DNA of 55,360 nt from Intoshia linei (GCA_001642005.1 LWCA01000101.1:1-55360); one strand, 5' to 3'. Positions 24,901 to 36,429 are shown, counted from the stretch's first letter. Notes: a model not told the origin generated them from the letters alone. Program-made: numbers and translations.

Positions 24901-27900
24901 ATTCATTTTTCTTCAGAGAACCGTTCGACTTTGTTTTGAATTGCATTGGCTTTCATTTTGATGAATCCATTTTGGAAGAGTTATTGATATGTGTCTAAAT
25001 AATATTTAAATTTAGAAAATTACAGCCAACTCGATCTGGATGTCATGGAAAATACCCCAGTATGAAAGAAAATTATGAATCCAATATTGTTCCAAATCTA
25101 TTTTATGCAGGAACGATAGGACATGCTCTTGATCACAGAAAAGCGGCGGGTGCTTTCATTCATGGATTTAGATATACAGGTATTTATAATGATGTGTGAT
25201 TGTTTACTTACGAAATTAAGATGAACATTAATCTATGTTATTTATTCACATACATGTTATTATTATCTTAACACATATTCAATATATAAAATGGAAATGA
25301 TACCTAATCGTGTTCCGCGAAATAATAGACGTACAATGTAATTATAATGGTTTCTATGAATACCTTAAATAGGTTTAATAGGTCGCGAGATAAAAACGTT
25401 GAAGAGCACTTTTGTATGTTATGTGTGTAAGATTTTTAAAGAAATAACGTTTATATATTAGAATATTATGTAAACTCAAAAAAAATACATTTATTAAAAC
25501 ATTAAGATATTTATTATATATGTAATTATATATATAATAATAATTAATTTTATATTTATTAGCCAAGGCTTTGTCGCACATAGTTGAAAAGCGAATATAT
25601 AATCGCAAATGGCCATCTCGCATATATCCAATTTCAGAATTATTAAACACGGTGATAAAAAGAGTAAGTGAGTCATCAGCTCTATATCAAATGTATGGAA
25701 TTTACGGAGATATATATGCAATTAGAGAGTAAACTTTAAAATATTAATTTTATAATTATTACGTTATATTGATTGAATCAATGTGGTACTATCGCGAAAT
25801 ATTTAGGTCGCAGATACATATTTTCCGATGAGTTATATAATACAACTTATATGCATATGCATGACTCCAACTCGGGTTACGGGTTTTTCAAAATTAAAAA
25901 ATGAACCGATTAAGTTGAATTTCTTCTAAAATGTGGTATCAAAAACATTTTGTACGATAAAGTACAAAATTCGTAAAAAAATAGTGAATTCTTAATCGAT
26001 CTGAACAATTTGGACTATTCTAAAAGTTAAGATTTACTGCTTAGCAGTTATTTCTAACGGACCCTTTTTAAAATGATTTATAGGTCATGTTTAGCAAACT
26101 TTAATTGTGTTTTAGCGTTAATTTTTTAAAAGAATAATTTTAATAGAAAATCGCGAATCGATATTTTAATAAATAATGAATAATGCTAGGATATTATTGC
26201 AATTAATTGTTTATTACATTACTATTTTTTTAATATTAATATTAATGTCAATTTCTGTCTTTCATATTTATATTCTATTGTTTTGCTTCAATAATGATTA
26301 TTATATTAATTTTTACAATTAATATAAAAAGGAAATTATCATACAGTTTATGAATTTATAATTATTATGTAGAGTTTATGAATTCTTTAATTATAATATA
26401 ATAGTAATGGAGAAACCTTTGAACATGTAAAAGAATTTCCATTATGCAATTTGGCAAATTTTGAAGAATCAACTGGAATACATTTAGATAAATTCTATGC
26501 TACTTTCATGCAACTAGGAAAGAATTTCTCTGGTATCGGTTTAGATACATTTTACTATAAAAGAATCATTGATGATTTACAAGATTCTCATCGTGTTAAT
26601 TTTATACATCCAGCCATTTACTATTATGAAAAAGTTCCAACGGGTATTTTAATTTAAAATGCACAATCAAAATTATTTATCAGGTGAAATGAAAAATAAA
26701 TACCATTCTAGCTATTGTTTGTGCAAACCAAAAATGGCTCATTTCATTACTGGTGATGCTATTACAATTTGGGACGCTCCGATAGCACACCATTTACTTA
26801 CCCGCAAATTTTTCCAAGAAACATTAAAAATGGATTTAAGGCATTATACCGATGAAAATTGCTACAAACTATTACTAAAACATGGATCATTACCTATTAC
26901 ATGTCGTCAACACTATTTGTCTAATAAAGGGATAGGAGGTTTTAAATTTTACATATACATAATGTATAATCAGTGTTACTCAACTAAATATATTATATAT
27001 ATATCAGTGGTTCTTAAACTTTAAATATGACGGAACCCCTATTTTAATTGTTGTCGTTCATAAGGGGATCGCAAGGTATAAAAGGTTGAGAACCATTGAG
27101 TTATATGATCCACAAAAATTACTCGTAATTTACGAGTCGTAAACAATAAGAAATTTCTTGTTTAAACATTTTTAAAAAATTATAAAGTGTTTATAAGTTT
27201 TCATAAATTTTAACTTATATAAAAGGCTACGCGATTTTTGTTTGTGTGTCTGTGTGTGTGACTTTATTGAAATAAAATTTTAAAATTTTAAATTACGTGA
27301 AAAATAGGTTTTTCTAATAAAAAAAGTGGACACTTTAGTGTAGAATGTACATTAATTATATATATATATATATTAATTACATGTACATGTCTTTGATAAT
27401 GGAGTATAACTAATTTAGATGCATTTAAAATGAATCCGAAAATGTATTTTAAAGAATCAGGTAATTAATTAATATTAAATCATTTGATGAAACAATTTAT
27501 ATTTAACTCTGCAATTGAAATTTCAGTCATTCTGGTAAATTTTTCGAAAATGATATGAAAATTATCTTTTACACCAATAATAAATTTCTATATTCAATTT
27601 CAAACGAAAAATAAAATTGGAATTTTTTTGAAATTTGGTTAACAGTTTATTCCTTTGTAGTTTTTTGTAAGTGTTGTTTATAAATTATAATATATACAAT
27701 GTATATTATATATATTATACATATTATATAAATAATTATTTATTACAATATTATAATAGTATGGTATTAACATCAATTTAATTTGTTTTAATCATATATA
27801 TAGATAGAATTGAAGAACGACAGGATGATCCAGTGGAACGTTTAGCTTATTCTTTAGATGTTGACGTCAAAAAATTTGCGATATGTAATAAAGCCTTAGG

Positions 27901-29638
27901 AAAAATGTTGATGCATCACAAAAATGTCATTGTTTTGTTCACATTATATTGTAAGTATTTGAAATGAAATATTATACTGTTATTTACAATGTTAATAAAA
28001 ATGTAATAATTAAAATGTACTAATAATTGTATAAAGATAAAAATAATTTAATAATGAGTTATATTTTGTAGGGGAACCTAGATCCAAAATTGCTGTTTAT
28101 CATTATAATCAAATGAAGAATCATTATAAAGGTAATAATTTTAAACTTTAAGTAATATATAAATAATATCATGTATAATAATAAAATATATTAATATTTT
28201 AAAATTAGACAGATTTGTTGTTGTTGATTGTTTTGATTGGATCAGAGTTTGTGAAAAATACAACATCTACACTTATCCAAGTGTTGTTATTATTGACAAA
28301 AGCAAAGTCATAGATATTATGCAAAATTCTATCAATGTGGATTCATTAGAAGAATATAGCAAAATGTAACTTTTAAAAATATATATTTATAATATAAATA
28401 GGATTCAAATGGATGCACATCCACAAGTCAAAAATAAGGATGCATGTAAAGAGGTAATTCAAAAAAAATTATTATCACCGCTTCAAATCAAGTATCTTAA
28501 TCTTAATTATAATACCTGTGCAATATTGGTAAAATTCACTTGAAATTGAAATAGATTTTTAAATTAGATTTTCAACGTGAATTTATTTATTTTTTTGGTA
28601 GAATAAAAATGTGCCATCGGCAGATCTATGTGCTGTTTGTACGTACTACATAACAGTCAACCTAGTTTATTTATACACTTCATTTGTTATACATTATATA
28701 TATGTATTATGAAAATATAAAAAAATACGTGTTTGAAATCTAAAGTTTAAGTTAAACTTATTTGTTAAATTAATTATCTGTTAATATTTGAATATAAATA
28801 TAATAAACAGTAATATTATAATATATTGTATTAATGTTAGATAAATTGTTCACACAGTTTACGAAATTGTCATAATCAGGCACAAGGGCAATTCACCATC
28901 TCTAGCAAAATGGATGACATCTCATCAATAATATCTTTAACCGAATCTTCTATAATGTAATTATTTTTTTAATTCATCTAAATTTTGAAATTTTATTTCC
29001 GTTAATCATTTCTACGTCAAGATTGTTACGTTTCATTAAAATAACAATATATTGTTATAAATTTATTATATATTTTACATATTTTATTTCGTGTCTTCAC
29101 TTTAGAAAACAAAATATTGAAAAGCCAATAAGCTTTGTTAAAACTGCTCAGGACGTACTATATTATAATAATTATATATATAAAAATAAGTTTTATTTTT
29201 ATATATTTAAATAGATAACAATATGTCAATATGACAGTTCAAAGTATGGATCAATTCAAAATTGGCTTCACGAATGCGCAAGCGGTATAAATTTTTTAAT
29301 TAAAATGATTCATTTCAATTTCATATTATGTTTAAATTATGAGTCATAATATAAATTTTGTCTAAATTAAATGTATAAATATAGGAAACATAATGACGGA
29401 GTATCCTATTCCAAAATTTACAGGATACGATTATATACAATTTTATGAAAGTGATTACGAAAGTGAAAAATTCTACACAAAAGACGATTATGATTACTTT
29501 AACAAATTTGGTTTTCCACCTTCATTTGATTATATCGATTCTTACAAAGAAGCTGCTAAAAAGTATAAAAAACAAATGAATTCAGATTCGGACGATCACA
29601 ACAAAAACATGAAAAATAAAATTAAAATGGAACTTTGA
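21984..29638 (+). CDS. FOXRED2: FOXRED2/ERFAD-like ER flavoprotein fused to a thioredoxin-like domain
   Basis: The predicted product is 908 aa from 19 exons: 21984-22385, 22426-22514, 22549-22702, 22736-22773, 22812-22871, 24728-24979, 25016-25179, 25563-25728, 26405-26643, 26684-26938, 27419-27460, 27804-27950, 28072-28131, 28209-28365, 28402-28453, 28880-28956, 29106-29154, 29215-29284, 29385-29638. All 18 junctions keep frame, with no internal stop. Residues 1-21 are a signal peptide (ASA|E). Residues 28-606 follow FOXRED2: FAD site CIVGAGLAALQ (third Gly is Ala), PRHRKLISLNKIYTG, ATGVSES, NADPH site LGLGNSAFE, SWETHYVGDLR, AAGAFIHGFRYT, GKNFSG, IHPAIYYY. Residues about 640-740 form a thioredoxin-like domain with WEPRSK in place of WCxxC, so it is predicted redox-inactive. 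An acidic, basic-ended tail finishes in KMEL, a possible non-canonical ER-retrieval signal. AATAAA lies at 29684. The role in ER protein quality control is inferred from mammalian ERFAD. Confidence 0.93.
23445..24250 (+). mobile_element. Helitron-like element, 5' portion
   Basis: It begins A|TCCTAACTTATATAATATG at 23445 and carries the family's internal blocks to about 24250. The hairpin and CTAG end are missing. It sits in intron 5 of the FOXRED2-like gene. Confidence 0.7.
24390..24626. mobile_element. hAT (Buster-type) MITE, TSD CCCTAATG/T
   Basis: The ends are CAGGGATCGGCAACGAGTGG and GTCTACCCCTG. The flanks are CCCTAATG (24382-24389) and CCCTAATT (24627-24634), an 8-bp duplication with one change. 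237 bp, intronic in the FOXRED2-like gene. Confidence 0.8.
27005..27098. mobile_element. Short hAT-like MITE remnant
   Basis: CAGTGGTTCTTAAAC at the left pairs with GGTTGAGAACCATTG at the right. The flanks are AT repeats, so a duplication cannot be judged. It lies just after FOXRED2-like exon 10. Confidence 0.6.
27215..27300 (+). mobile_element. Helitron 5' fragment
   Basis: TATATAAAAGGCTACGCGAT, the GTGTGTCTGTGTGTG run and CTTTATTGAAATAA match the family's 5' region. It is truncated on the right. Confidence 0.5.
28555..28665 (+). mobile_element. Helitron 3' terminus fragment
   Basis: The block GATTTTCAACGTGAATTTA is followed by the hairpin (CTGTTTGTACGTAC and TACATAACAG) and ends in CAACCTAG|T. 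This is the family's 3' end alone, in intron 15 of the FOXRED2-like gene. Confidence 0.7.
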
Positions 29639-29683
29639 ATTAATTTGAATTTAAATATTTTTATATTCATTTCACATTAATCT

Positions 29684-29689
29684 AATAAA
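29684..29689 (+). terminator. Probable polyadenylation signal of the FOXRED2-like gene
   Basis: AATAAA lies 45 nt after the stop codon. On the opposite strand another AATAAA (29931-29936) lies about 50 nt beyond the CD36-like stop, so the two convergent genes appear to end within 350 bp of each other. Confidence 0.45.
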
Positions 29690-29984
29690 AATATTTCTAT
29701 TATAAATTAGTAAATTTCTATTTACATTTAACATTTTACAATAAATTGATAAATATTGCTTAAATTATCAACAATGTTTTTTAAAATAATTTTGATTATG
29801 ATATACTCTATATATGGGGCCATAAGGATAATATACAATTGTATGTTCAAATAAATATTAGAATAATAATTACATTAATATACATGTATAATATACATTG
29901 CATATGCGAGTGAAGATTTATATTTAAACATTTATTTTTACGAAATGAAATTGTCATTAATATATTATCGTAATTGAATAATAA

Positions 29985-32194
29985 CTAAAAGTGTCTTATA
30001 TTGTTGGTTTTTTGAAATAAAATGTATAATATTAAGTTAAATAAAACGGATAGTGATAAAGCACTCAACAGAATTAATAAAATGGGTATCATTTCTATAA
30101 TTTTGAAGTAATTGAAAAATTTTCGATTCAATTTTTGAGCTATGTCTTTATTTATACACCCATACTAAAATTAATTTTATAAGTAAAACGTTTTACCTCT
30201 TGAATGTAGAATAATGGAAATAGGTAATTCTGTAACATTTTCAAATCATCATTGCCACTATTATAATATAAATACAATATAACTAATATTAAATATATTT
30301 TTATATTAATTAATTTTTTAATTAATTAAAGAAAATAAGATAGTTACGTTAATAAGAATGTACATAACACAATATATATTAATCATACACATTCTCGAGT
30401 ATTTTAGTTTTTCTGATATAAAAATTTTTCTGCACATTATTGTTTCCACATAAAGGCCTACCGGTTATCTATATAATTATTATTAATTAATCATAGATAT
30501 CGGATATTGTTATTGTAATATTATAATGTCAACTTAAAATCACATCCTATTACCGGATCAATTTCTATCCAAGTTGAAGCGACAAGTGAACTGGGTTTAT
30601 TTATGCCTTTAATGTCATTTATAAATTGTTCAGATCCATACATGTGACTGCCCGTCAGAACAAATTCTGCATCTAAATAATAAAGTGAAATAAAAAAGAA
30701 AAATTTCTGGAAAACCAAAATGTCCGTTAAATGGCATAATACATTTACAAAATATTACCTTTGCAGTATAGTAAACTGAATACACCTTTACCTAAACAGC
30801 ACTTGTTAATATTTACAGTATCGGTTAAATTTCCATTTAAACAATTTTTGAAACCATATCCAGCATTTCTGGGATAAAAATTAGGCATTTGTGATTCTTG
30901 TGGGTTCACTTGCTAGAGTGTATTAATCGAGTTTATAATATTGGTATACATATCTATAGGTTGATACTCCGCACACGTTAGATGGTTTTTGATAGACAAA
31001 AGACACAGATCTACAAACTTCCGGAGCAAATAAGTACAAAGGTTTTAGCTTATCTACATATGGATTCCATAGCGTTCCATCAGTTCCATTTATCATATTA
31101 GTAGCATCATTATTCCAAACATTCATTTTTCTAGTCAAATAATATAATATATATTCCCAAAGATATTTATTAATCGTTATTTTATGAAAAAATTTCAAGT
31201 AAAATAGAAAAAAAAATAATCACCGTATCTCTTTTTTTCTCAATTCTGTTAAAAACAGATATAATGACATGACTCCCTAAATAAATGTAAAGTGTTGAAT
31301 TTTATTATAGTCTAATTTCAAGTTAAAGGAATTTTTATTTTTGAAAATTGGTGACTAGGGTTATTAGTGAATTAGGTTAAGAATCACTGGCTTAAAAAAA
31401 CCCACACAAAATTTCGCCAAAATATCAATAGTATGATTAATTAGCAAAATAAATAAGTATGTCGCTCTAAGACAGTGGTTCCCAAAATTTTTCCACCATG
31501 GACCACTTGTCACGTAAAAAAAATGTGTGTGGACCACATAATTTTTTTTAAAAATCTCCTTGATCCTGAACACGTCATTAAGGTAATATTTTGATTTTTT
31601 TATATATTCCTCCTTAAATCGAAAATTTTACATTAATTTTGACACAGTAGCTTCAATGGCGTAATTAAAAAAATTCTTAATTTCAAACATACTTATTGCG
31701 AACTACCAGTGATCCCTCGGTGGAAGGATCTCGACAAAATTTTTTTTAAAATGGAGACTTGAATTAATTGAATTGAGCATTAAAAAAATTCTTGAATATC
31801 AACTAATTTAAGTGTTAAATTTAAAATGTCAACTCCAGGGTAAATTTATTATTATTGTTAAAAAAAGGTTATCTTCATGTTATTTAATATTTTTCTTGTG
31901 GACCACCTATAATTTCCTGTGGACCACTTTGGGAACCATTGCTCTAAGATGTATCGCTCAAATTAATGTAGCTTAACTTAATTTTCGCCAAATCAATTCA
32001 CTAATAATAAGAGAATAATAATAATAACAATGACAATCATGTATGAAAACTTACCGCTAAAAAGAAATCAATAGCATATATTTTTTATTTCCTGTTAATT
32101 TAGATAATTTCGGATTATGATAATAACTAGTTTTGACGTAATAGGATACGGTTCCGTTTAGATGATGTGTAACGTTAAATTTATATTTTTTTTG
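29985..32194 (-). CDS. CD36/LIMP-2/SCARB family receptor, 5' end not found
   Basis: This family comprises two-pass membrane receptors for lipids or lysosomal cargo. Exons in transcription order: 32194-32055 (KFNVTHHLNGTVSYY), 31130-30950 or starting further upstream (NMINGTDGTLWNPY, APEVCRSVSFVY, CGVSTYRY), 30912-30759 (GFKNCLNGNLTDTVNINKCC, the conserved Cys region), 30672-30534 (GSHMYGSEQFINDI, STWIEIDPVIGCDF), 30257-30197 and 30164-29985 (KIIEM, then a C-terminal membrane helix and a short tail). From 31130 to the stop every phase agrees and one intron is 37 nt (30913-30949). Oddities: the first exon reads into an in-frame TAG just before a good donor (GCG|GTAAGT), which loss of one T from a T5 run would cure. 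Part of the ectodomain before NMINGT is missing or very divergent. No N-terminal membrane helix was found upstream. It may be a decaying gene or carry assembly errors. Confidence 0.83.
31473..31941. mobile_element. hAT (Buster-type) MITE, TSD CTCTAAGA
   Basis: The ends CAGTGGTTCCCAAA and TTTGGGAACCATTG are inverted repeats. CTCTAAGA is duplicated exactly at 31465-31472 and 31942-31949. 469 bp. It lies inside the CD36-like gene, between its first and second recognised exons. Confidence 0.9.
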
Positions 32195-32515
32195 CTAAAT
32201 TAGAGAAATTAACAATGCTTTACATTATTTAAATTGTCAAGTTATCCTGGTCAAACCGATCCAAAATTAATAATACGTCCCTGCCGGATTATACTAATTA
32301 TAATTGAAATCCACGCATTAATAAAGCGTTTAAGAAAGTTTCCCATGGAAAACAACCTCATGTTATTGTGCAGTAATAATTTCATAAAATAATAATTATA
32401 ATTATTCATTTCACAAGTCGTTAGAATAGATAGTATTGAAACAGTAAGAGTATTGTTACTTAGAAATATATTACAGCTTATAATATATGTTATTTCTAAT
32501 GTTTAATCTTTGAAA

Positions 32516-32960
32516 TCCTAATTTATATAAAACTATTATTTTTCTGTCTGTCCGTTTGTCTGTTATCGTTTATTTCAATAACTAAGAGTCTTAGAGTTTT
32601 ACAAATTCCATAAATTTAAAGTTTCCATTAGTTTTTTCCGGTGATGAAATTAACATAAATTTCAGTCAAAAAACTACATCTTAATGGTGAAAAACCCGAA
32701 TTATCTTTTTTTTTAAAAATCAAATTTTAAAAAAATATAGACTCTAATACAGCTTTTAAAATTATGAAAATTGTCATAAATTTATATTTCAACAAGTTAC
32801 GTCTTTTAGGACCAAACCATAAATTACCCTTTTTTCAAAAAATGAAAGTAATGCCAGAATTTTAAAAATAAAAAATTACAGTTCATACAGTTATATCCAG
32901 ATATTACACACGAAAAATTTTTATATTACAAAGTGACGTCTTCGTAGTCACAAAACCACT
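32516..32960 (+). mobile_element. Older relative of the Helitron family, 5' portion
   Basis: It starts A|TCCTAATTTATATAAAA, with a CTGTCTGTCCGTTTGTCTG run and similar but diverged downstream blocks (TTTCAATAACTAAGAGTCTT, AACCCG, AAATTACCC). It fades near 32960 with no 3' end. Confidence 0.5.
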
Positions 32961-33945
32961 TTTATAATCAAATCAAATCTTCTTAAGCGTGAATATAAAA
33001 TTAGATACCAAATTGATATTTTACTAACAACCACCTACAAACTTAGTATCCATGTTACTAAGAAGTAAACTACTATTATAATATTAAGTATTGATTTAGC
33101 TATTATTACAAAGTATTTGTTTTTATTTGGTTTTTTTATATGCGTAATGCAAAACATACATAAACAAAATTTAAAGAAGATTTTTTAAAGAGGGAATTTT
33201 TTGGTACCATATTTTACTTTAACTATTTAACTTTAAAGTTATTATAACATAAATAATATATTTTTGGAAAGCTTTAATTGTGATATAAATTGGACCCTAT
33301 TACTGAATTTTTTATAGCGTAATTGCAGTAAAATTCTTACTTATATACCATTGGTCCTATTTTTTGTAAAATTGAACGTAACATGAATAAATTGTAGATC
33401 GCCGTTTTCATATTATACAACGATCTATTATAAATATTGATTGTTATGGACACGATATTTAAAAAATATAAATATAAACAAAGATAAATATAATGTGATT
33501 TAAATCTAATTTCTGGTTTACTTTTTACTTAAAAAAAATTTTTTTTTTGTTTTTTTTAAATTTTCAAAATTGCTATTGATATTATAATAATTTGAAAAAC
33601 ATATTTTAAATATTTAATTTATCATTTCAACTTCTTTTTATAAGTCACATGACGAAATTCTAATTTAAATAAAATATAAATTTTTTCACGATTTTTATAA
33701 TATATCTGTCATTTTATTCACTATACAAGACAATAAAAACAATCAAAAACAAGGAAAAAATACTTGCTGTAAAAGTATACGCAAATAGTTTAGACATAAA
33801 GATAAATTATGGTAAATAAGATTTAACTTAAATCCGTTTTTTTGAAATATGAATATTTATTTAACATGTGCACAAGTGCAAATATATAAAATTATTTATT
33901 TAAACGTTAAACTAATTTTTAATTTAGAACAGCGCATATAAAAAA
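32961..33945. other. AT-rich stretch, nothing recognised
   Basis: It was read on the minus strand for the missing N-terminal exons of the CD36-like gene (membrane helix, FNVTNP-like and GPYTYR-like motifs). None could be supported. Confidence 0.4.
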
Positions 33946-35017
33946 TGGACGATTCAAAAGTATGTGAATACTACACTAAATTTGAATTAATTAATCATTA
34001 ACTTTATAGATTTCATATTTTTCTGTTGCATGTCGAGATTTAAATCACTCTGAATTAATATTAATCACTAGAATGCACGATGAAGGAAAAACACTGCGTG
34101 AAATTGGAGAAATAATGAGTAGACACTATTCTACCATATCTAAGATCCTAAAACGAACCGCGAATCACGAGTACATGTAAAAAATCCCAAAACTGGTTGT
34201 AAACGCATTTCTTATGTCCGAGATGATAGAAACTTGATCCGAATTCACGAAATCAACAGACACATGAGTTTACCAGAATTAAAAAATAAGTGGAACGTGG
34301 TGGCAAGTACCAGTACGGTTAGAAGAAGGTTGATATAAAATGGAATTAAAAGCTATGCTGTTAGCAAAAAGCCTCGTTTATCTGTAGTTAACATTTCTAA
34401 ACACCTAGATTTCTGTACAAATCACCGCAGTTGGTCTATGGATGATTGGAAAAATGTGATATTTTCTGATTAATGCAATTTTGAAATCAAAAGGAGTCAT
34501 ATTCGTCCGAAAATATGGAAAAGAAAAACTGAGTCTTTAGAACAGTTCGCCATTCATGAAAATAACAGGTTTTCGACTTCAGTGATGATTTGGGGCGTAT
34601 TTCAAAGGAAAATGGTAGCTGTGTAAAAATTTTATAAGGAAGATTGAATGCAATAGGCTATAAAAGCATCCTGGATAACACATTAAAGCCATTTTTAGAA
34701 AATAGACATCTTAGCAATCCAATATTTCAGCAAGACAACACTCTTTTTCATAGAGCTCGGAGCACGTATGGCCACGACTGAAGGCTAGAATTAATGAAAT
34801 ATCACAAAATGTTTATAATCAAGCTGAATTGAGCAATATAATAACAAGGGAATGATCTAATGTTACAACCCATGATTTTATAAATAAATTATATATGAGC
34901 CTCCCAAATAGAATGCAATGGATTTCCATTACTAAATATTAATTTGTAGTATTTACTTAATAATAAAATTATTATAATCAGTTTTGATAGGTTTTGACAC
35001 ACTTTTGAATCGTTCTT
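33946..35017 (+). pseudogene. Decayed Tc1-like transposon
   Basis: The left terminal repeat around GACGATTCAAAAGTATGTG (33948) matches the reverse complement of GACACACTTTTGAATCGTTC (34995-35014). The interior shows a Tc1-type transposase: MHDEGKTLREIGEIMSRHYS with ISKILKR (helix-turn-helix), then STSTVRRRLI, VIFSD (first catalytic Asp), SVMIWGVF and remnants of the second Asp block near 34735. Stops and frameshifts break it in at least six places, so no enzyme is made. Confidence 0.85.
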
Positions 35018-35230
35018 TTAATATTTTTTGATAATTTTTCCAATTTCAATTCAATTTTTTATGAAATTGTCTAAAGAAATATGTGATTATAATGATATAT
35101 TATAATCACATAATCTCAATTTAAACTGATTAAAAAAGAATACATGTATAGGTGGATTTATTTAGAATTGATGGAATGATAACTAAATTTAAAATGAAAT
35201 ATTGACATAGTTTTGAATGTGACTATGTTA

Positions 35231-35291
35231 CAGGCAATTTTCAAATTTTGACAAGGAACGTGGATAATAATTCAAATTTGAAAATTGCCTG
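35231..35291. repeat. Near-perfect hairpin with CAGGCAATTTTCAAATTT arms
   Basis: CAGGCAATTTTCAAATTT pairs with AAATTTGAAAATTGCCTG across about 25 nt. A third, diverged arm (TTTGAAAATTGTCTG) lies at about 35581-35595. The pair 35231/35595 may be the true ends of a MITE with a TA duplication. Confidence 0.5.
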
Positions 35292-35604
35292 AAATTTAAA
35301 AATTTGACCTAATTTAATATTAATGAGTGTAAGCAAAATTGAAATAATACTTGTTCAAAATGTTCCAATCATTTTTTATTCTGGGTTCATTTACATTATT
35401 TTGTCAATCTTTCATACAATAATTTTTACAATTATATTTATAATATTTAGGGTATACCAAATTTAGGTTTTACTATATTTATTTATATTTACAATAATTT
35501 TATCAGTCTTTCATAATATTCCCAATATTTATCAAAGCTTAATGTTTTACATCAATGGAATATGAATACAACGTTTATAATTTGAAAATTGTCTGTAACA
35601 TATA

Positions 35605-35923
35605 CAGTAGAATCCGCTTATAAGAGACGCATCGGGACCAAGCAATTTGTCCCTTATAACCGGACGTCTCTTATATCCGAAAAATTAAAAAAGTAAAGAC
35701 TTTAAATAAATAAAATGTTAAGTAATATATATGTCGTATAGAATGTGTAAAACTGAAATTAAACTGTAAAATTTTAAAAAAATCTTTAATATTCATTTGA
35801 ATATTCCTTTATATCTGTCTGTGATTTATATACAAAACAAGTGTTTAATTCCGATTCTAGCTTTTTGTGCCTTATATCCGGACGTCTCTTATAACCGGTG
35901 TCTGTTATACACGGATTCCACTG
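35605..35923. mobile_element. Pogo-like MITE, copy 1
   Basis: The ends CAGTAGAATCCGCTTATAAG and CACGGATTCCACTG are inverted repeats flanked by TA on each side. Its 319-bp length equals copy 2 at 40768-41086, from which it differs at one base. Tigger/pogo relatives have CAG-type ends and TA duplications. Confidence 0.75.
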
Positions 35924-36033
35924 TATATTATTTATTTATTAATTAAAATTTATAAATTAATGGATAATAGATATAAAACGTAAAAAAATATAGAATGATT
36001 TTACTTCATTTACTACTAACACTTTTAACTGTG
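35605..36033. repeat. 429-bp tract duplicated at 40768-41196
   Basis: The two tracts agree at all but one base. They include 106 bp to the right of the MITE that a transposon copy would not carry. The left flanks differ. This copy ends exactly at the N at 36034. Confidence 0.9.
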
Positions 36034-36034
36034 N
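36034..36034. other. Single N: probable assembly seam
   Basis: The N directly follows the duplicated tract 35605-36033. The simplest reading is a contig end that ran through a repeated MITE into the flank of the other copy before scaffolding. Confidence 0.7.
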
Positions 36035-36316
36035 AATTAGTTTCATTCATAAACACAATATTTGCATTTTCAGATTGTAATTCAAGTAACTTTAAAGTAA
36101 AATTTCTTCTTTTCTTTTTATTTACGGCATTGTTTGCATTTTCAGGTTCATGTCGTATCGTTTTTAGAATGTATAAAAGATTGTTCAGATAGTGGGAAAC
36201 CGCAACTTTTGATACAGATAAATTAAATTTAATATTCTCGTTTAAAAGTTAACTATTCTCATTTTGAACTTTGTTATTCTCGTTTTGAAGTTTATTATTC
36301 TTATTTTGAAATTAAA
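36035..36316 (-). CDS. Possible coiled-coil exon with in-frame heptad repeats
   Basis: On the minus strand one frame reads KLQNENN, KVQNENS, stop, LLNENI, and then runs open through LSVSKVAVSHYLNNLL, KTIRHEPENANN and KLLELQSENANIVF to the N. The DNA of 36233-36316 is four near-copies of a 21-bp unit, exactly one heptad each. The stop inside the repeats, and the seam at its end, leave open whether this is a real exon, a pseudogene, or chance. No family was recognised. Confidence 0.3.
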
Positions 36317-36429
36317 AAGGTATAGTCAACACTGAAAATACTTTGTTCATGACATGAATCACGTCTTGTGTTTGTATTATAATACCTTATTATTTTACCA
36401 ACATCTTTCCACCCGTTAACATGCTAGAA

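Noticed and set aside
25375-25721. Two minus-strand open frames
   Set aside because: They are antisense shadows of FOXRED2-like exon 8 (25563-25728).
27359-27375. TA-repeat tract as a structured element
   Set aside because: It is a short microsatellite of the kind common in AT-rich introns, with no further structure.
31364-31573. Minus-strand open frame near the CD36-like exons
   Set aside because: It is mostly hAT MITE terminus (TTTTGGGAACCACTG) and matches no part of the CD36 family.
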